Positions 35,009 through 37,202 of a DNA stretch of 37,202 nt are shown here, in pieces. Position numbers and translations under genes: made by a program. The notes beneath the pieces were generated by a model, which did no database searches, was not told where the DNA came from, and saw only the letters and a list, made by a program, of their open reading frames with translations. Source of the stretch: Chitinophagales bacterium (GTDB lineage: Bacteria; Bacteroidota; Bacteroidia; Chitinophagales; Chitinophagaceae); contig JAURJU010000034.1 of NCBI GenBank assembly GCA_030832085.1, positions 1 to 37,202 on the forward strand, in the 5' to 3' direction. The first letter of the stretch is position 1. Each line of letters starts with the position of its first letter.

Positions 35009-36181
35009 CTAAAGGCCACTTCTCAAAATTCCCAATTGCAGCCCCCTGAGTTCAGCAAGTCCCCTCAATCTTCCGATGCAGGAATAACCTGGGTTTGTCA
35101 CTTTCTTGAGGTCATCGATCATCTGGTGTCCATGATCGGGTCTGAAAGAAATCTGGTTAGGAACTTCCTGTTGGATCTTTAGCAATTCTTTCATGACGGC
35201 ATACATGTCGGTGTCTCCACCCAAATGATCGTCTTCAAAGAAATTGCCTTCTGCATCACGCCTGGTATTCCTAAGGTGAACAAAGTGGATGCGGTTGCCC
35301 AGTGATCTGGCCATGGCCGGGAGGTCATTGTTCGGATTTGCGCCAAAGGATCCTGTGCAAAAGCAAACGCCGTTGCTTTTGTTGGGCACTGCATTGATGA
35401 TGAACTCAACATCTTCAATATTCTTGACGATTCTTGGGAGCCCGAGGATATCGATGGGCGGATCATCCGGATGGATGGCCAGTTCAAGTCCAAGCGCATC
35501 ACAAAGGGGCGTGATCTGTTGCAGGAAATAAACCAGGTTGCTCCGGAGTACATCCGCATTGATGTTGTCGTAACGCGAAAGTTTTTCGCGCATGTCTTCA
35601 ACGGTAATCTTTTTTTCACCGGGGATGCCGAACATCACAACGCCTGCAATTTTGTCGAGCTCTTCCTGGGTGTACGCTGCATGACGGGTTTCAGCCGCAG
35701 CAACAACTTCGGCAGGGTAGGCGGCTGCTGCATTTTTCCTTTGCAGGATGTAAATGTCAAATATTGCAAGGTCAACCCAGTTGAAGTAAAGTGCTTTTGA
35801 TCCATCTGGCATAACATAATCCAGGTTGGTTCTGGTCCAGTCGTTTACCGGCATGAAGTTGTAGGTAATGACCCGCAGTCCGGCCTTGGCCAAGTTGCGC
35901 AGACTCTCCATGTATTTTTCAATCCAGGATTGGTAATTTCCTGTCCTGGTTTTGATTTCTTCGTGGATGGTTACACTCTCTACCACATCCCAGCTAAGTC
36001 CATAGGATTCAATCAGGGCCTTTCTTTCCATGATCTCTTCATAGCTCCATACTTCACCATGCGGTACGTGGTGCAATGCAGTAACGATTCCAACGGCACC
36101 TGTTTGTTTGATGTCTTGCAATGAAACGGGGTCATTCGGACCAAACCATCTCCATGTTTGTCTCAGTTCTTTCATGTTCAT
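35009..36181 (-). CDS. uxuA: Mannonate dehydratase UxuA
   Basis: A 390-residue TIM-barrel dehydratase that turns D-mannonate into 2-keto-3-deoxygluconate. Family stretches are WRWFGPNDPVSLQDIKQTGA at the N-terminus, HHVPHGEVW, VITYNFMPVNDWTRT, LAIHPDDPP, NGVCFCTGSFGANP and FRPDHGHQM, which hold the His, Cys and Asp metal ligands. The ATG at 36181 overlaps the stop of the upstream plug-domain gene as ATGA, which supports this start over the ATG two codons later. Its product feeds KdgK and Eda on the opposite strand. Confidence 0.95.
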   Translation of the reverse strand: MNMKELRQTWRWFGPNDPVSLQDIKQTGAVGIVTALHHVPHGEVWSYEEIMERKALIESYGLSWDVVESVTIHEEIKTRTGNYQSWIEKYMESLRNLAKAGLRVITYNFMPVNDWTRTNLDYVMPDGSKALYFNWVDLAIFDIYILQRKNAAAAYPAEVVAAAETRHAAYTQEELDKIAGVVMFGIPGEKKITVEDMREKLSRYDNINADVLRSNLVYFLQQITPLCDALGLELAIHPDDPPIDILGLPRIVKNIEDVEFIINAVPNKSNGVCFCTGSFGANPNNDLPAMARSLGNRIHFVHLRNTRRDAEGNFFEDDHLGGDTDMYAVMKELLKIQQEVPNQISFRPDHGHQMIDDLKKVTNPGYSCIGRLRGLAELRGLQLGILRSGL

Positions 36182-36756
36182 TGTGTTATGATCTCTACTT
36201 TTTCAATGTTTCTTTTCAGTATTTCTTTTTTTCTGAGCAGAATACTGCTGTCTGTTTCCTTCCTGATGGATCCTGTGGCAATGGTCTTGCCATCTTTCCC
36301 GATAACCCTTAGTGCTGTCCCATTGCTGATAAAATATTGGTAGGCGGATTTGCTGTAGGTATTGATTGAAGGAGCGGCAGAATTGCTTCCTTTTTTGGTG
36401 ACAACAAGAATTACGCCTCCAAATCCTCTTGATCCATATGCAGCAGTTGCTGATTCATCCTTCAATACGGATACTGATGCAATATCCAAAGGGTTGAGTG
36501 ACGCGATATCTCCTTCATAGATGGCCTGATCAACCACAAACAGTGCAGCCACTTTTCCCTTCATGTTTCTTGCGTCACGCACAAAAACCTGTGGTGTTTT
36601 CATTCCAGCATTTGCGCCAATTTCAACACCGGGAATTGTTCGCAGCAAATCAAAAATATTCCTTGCCGCTCCACTGCTGATGTCCTGGGTGGTTTGGGCA
36701 AAGCTGCTCATATGCCCAACAAAAAATGCAATTAAACAGATCAGTTTACAGTTCAT
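36178..36756 (-). CDS. Orphan SusC/TonB-type plug-domain protein, no barrel
   Basis: A 192-residue exported protein with signal peptide NCKLICLIAFFVGHMSSFA. Residues 28-124 form a plug domain like that at the N-terminus of SusC receptors: NIFDLLRTIPGVEI, VFVRDARN, ALFVVDQ, SVSVLKDESATAAYGSRG and GVILVVTKKG. A linker and a small lysine-rich C-terminal segment (136-192, ending RNIEKVEIITQ) follow instead of a 22-strand barrel. No barrel sequence occurs on either side. The ATG overlaps the previous stop and the stop overlaps the uxuA ATG, both as ATGA, so it is a deliberate member of the operon and not a decayed receptor. Function unknown. Confidence 0.88.
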   Translation of the reverse strand: MNCKLICLIAFFVGHMSSFAQTTQDISSGAARNIFDLLRTIPGVEIGANAGMKTPQVFVRDARNMKGKVAALFVVDQAIYEGDIASLNPLDIASVSVLKDESATAAYGSRGFGGVILVVTKKGSNSAAPSINTYSKSAYQYFISNGTALRVIGKDGKTIATGSIRKETDSSILLRKKEILKRNIEKVEIITQ

Positions 36757-37202
36757 TTTTTTGTATTGGCCAATTCTTTGGCCTTGGTCGTAGTGAAATA
36801 TTTTGCCAACATGTTGGGTACTTCCCAGGAAGGCATGTTGTTGTTCTGAAGATAATCCAGGTATTTTTTGGTTACCTGTGCAAAATGGGATTCATGCCCA
36901 TCATTGTATTTTTCAGGAACACTGATGGTCCACCCGTTATTGGTTTTTACCAATGCGATACCAGGGAAGGTCTTGCTGATTTTTTGGATGGCCGCATTCA
37001 ATTTTTGTTCGAACGCCTCATCCATCTGCCTTTGGGTGATATACAGCGTGGGCTTGAAACTTTCTTCTTTGCCTTGGCGTATGATCAATGAAGCTTTGGA
37101 TCCCCGCATCAATGAATAATGTGTATCGCCCGTTCCTTCTGGTGCTTTGTAGTTCCAGACCACAGAAACCTTGGCATGAACGCCATTGATCTTGTATGTG
37201 AA
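36753..37202 (-). CDS. C-terminal part of a Gfo/Idh-type oxidoreductase, 5' end outside the window
   Basis: The frame is open to the window edge and gives 149 C-terminal residues with no start. The sequence VHAKVSVVWNYKAPEGTGDT followed by HYSLMRGSKASLIIRQG matches what I recall of the putative oxidoreductase C-terminal domain found at the end of some Bacteroidota Gfo/Idh proteins. An NAD-binding half should lie just outside the window. It would be a second sugar oxidoreductase in the same operon. Its stop codon overlaps the ATG of the plug-domain gene (ATGA). Confidence 0.75.
   Translation of the reverse strand, partial: FTYKINGVHAKVSVVWNYKAPEGTGDTHYSLMRGSKASLIIRQGKEESFKPTLYITQRQMDEAFEQKLNAAIQKISKTFPGIALVKTNNGWTISVPEKYNDGHESHFAQVTKKYLDYLQNNNMPSWEVPNMLAKYFTTTKAKELANTKK

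Noticed and set aside
36178-36756. Reading the plug protein as a decayed SusC receptor
   Set aside because: The frame is intact with signal peptide and a distinct C-terminus, ATGA overlaps exist on both sides, and no barrel remnant is found nearby.

Overview
The window reads as a chromosomal segment from a Bacteroidota bacterium, most probably of the Chitinophagaceae/Sphingobacteriia side of the phylum. The evidence is the recurrent TAnnTTTG promoter element, a fused SecDF, a DUF4294 protein, BshB1 (bacillithiol), the AguA/AguB agmatine route, a cysteine-type CcmE, a Tat-exported Gfo/Idh oxidoreductase beside DUF1080 domains, and a SusC-type plug domain. No phage genes, transposases, tRNAs or CRISPR arrays were seen. 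The content is chromosomal housekeeping plus a carbohydrate catabolism locus.

Left part (1-13 kb). The window opens inside a 5S rRNA gene followed by a strong terminator, so it abuts the end of an rRNA operon. Next come a radical SAM protein of unknown function, an agmatinase-family protein tightly linked to a small membrane protein, the cytochrome c maturation pair ccmE-ccmF, a DUF4294 exported protein, bshB1, aguB and aguA, a CDF cation transporter and a YggS-type PLP protein. Three of the spacers here (after ccmF, between aguB and aguA, after yggS) are filled with low-complexity arrays of C-rich 7-8-mers (G-rich on the other strand). The arrays share a 25-nt core and butt directly against stop or start codons.

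Middle part (12.5-26 kb). An exported M20 amidohydrolase, a YbiT-like ABC-F ATPase with one degenerate ATP site, a short unknown protein, an acyl-CoA (methylmalonyl-CoA type) mutase large subunit lacking the B12 domain with a small unknown partner, an A-type Fe-S carrier, SecDF, an aspartate aminotransferase, and a coupled pair of exported hydrolases (amidohydrolase then GGT-like Ntn hydrolase).

Right part (26.3-37.2 kb). This is a hexuronate/glycoside catabolic locus made of two converging operons. The plus operon carries kduI, kdgK, a YhcH/YiaL protein, eda and an exported alpha/beta hydrolase. The minus operon carries the C-terminus of a Gfo/Idh-type protein, an orphan SusC-like plug protein, uxuA, a mannonate/fructuronate-type SDR, a tandem DUF1080 protein, a Tat-exported Gfo/Idh oxidoreductase and an EamA transporter. 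Together they give a route from fructuronate or unsaturated-uronate products through mannonate and KDG to KDPG, then pyruvate plus glyceraldehyde 3-phosphate. The DUF1080 and Gfo/Idh pair suggests 3-keto-glycoside chemistry upstream of it. The two operons meet at a shared TTAA with no room for a terminator.

The points I consider most worth following are the orphan plug protein coupled on both sides by ATGA overlaps, the dispersed GGG-tract arrays, three genes whose -7 promoter box ends 3-4 nt before the start codon (apparently leaderless), and the one-sided decay of the ABC-F ATP sites.
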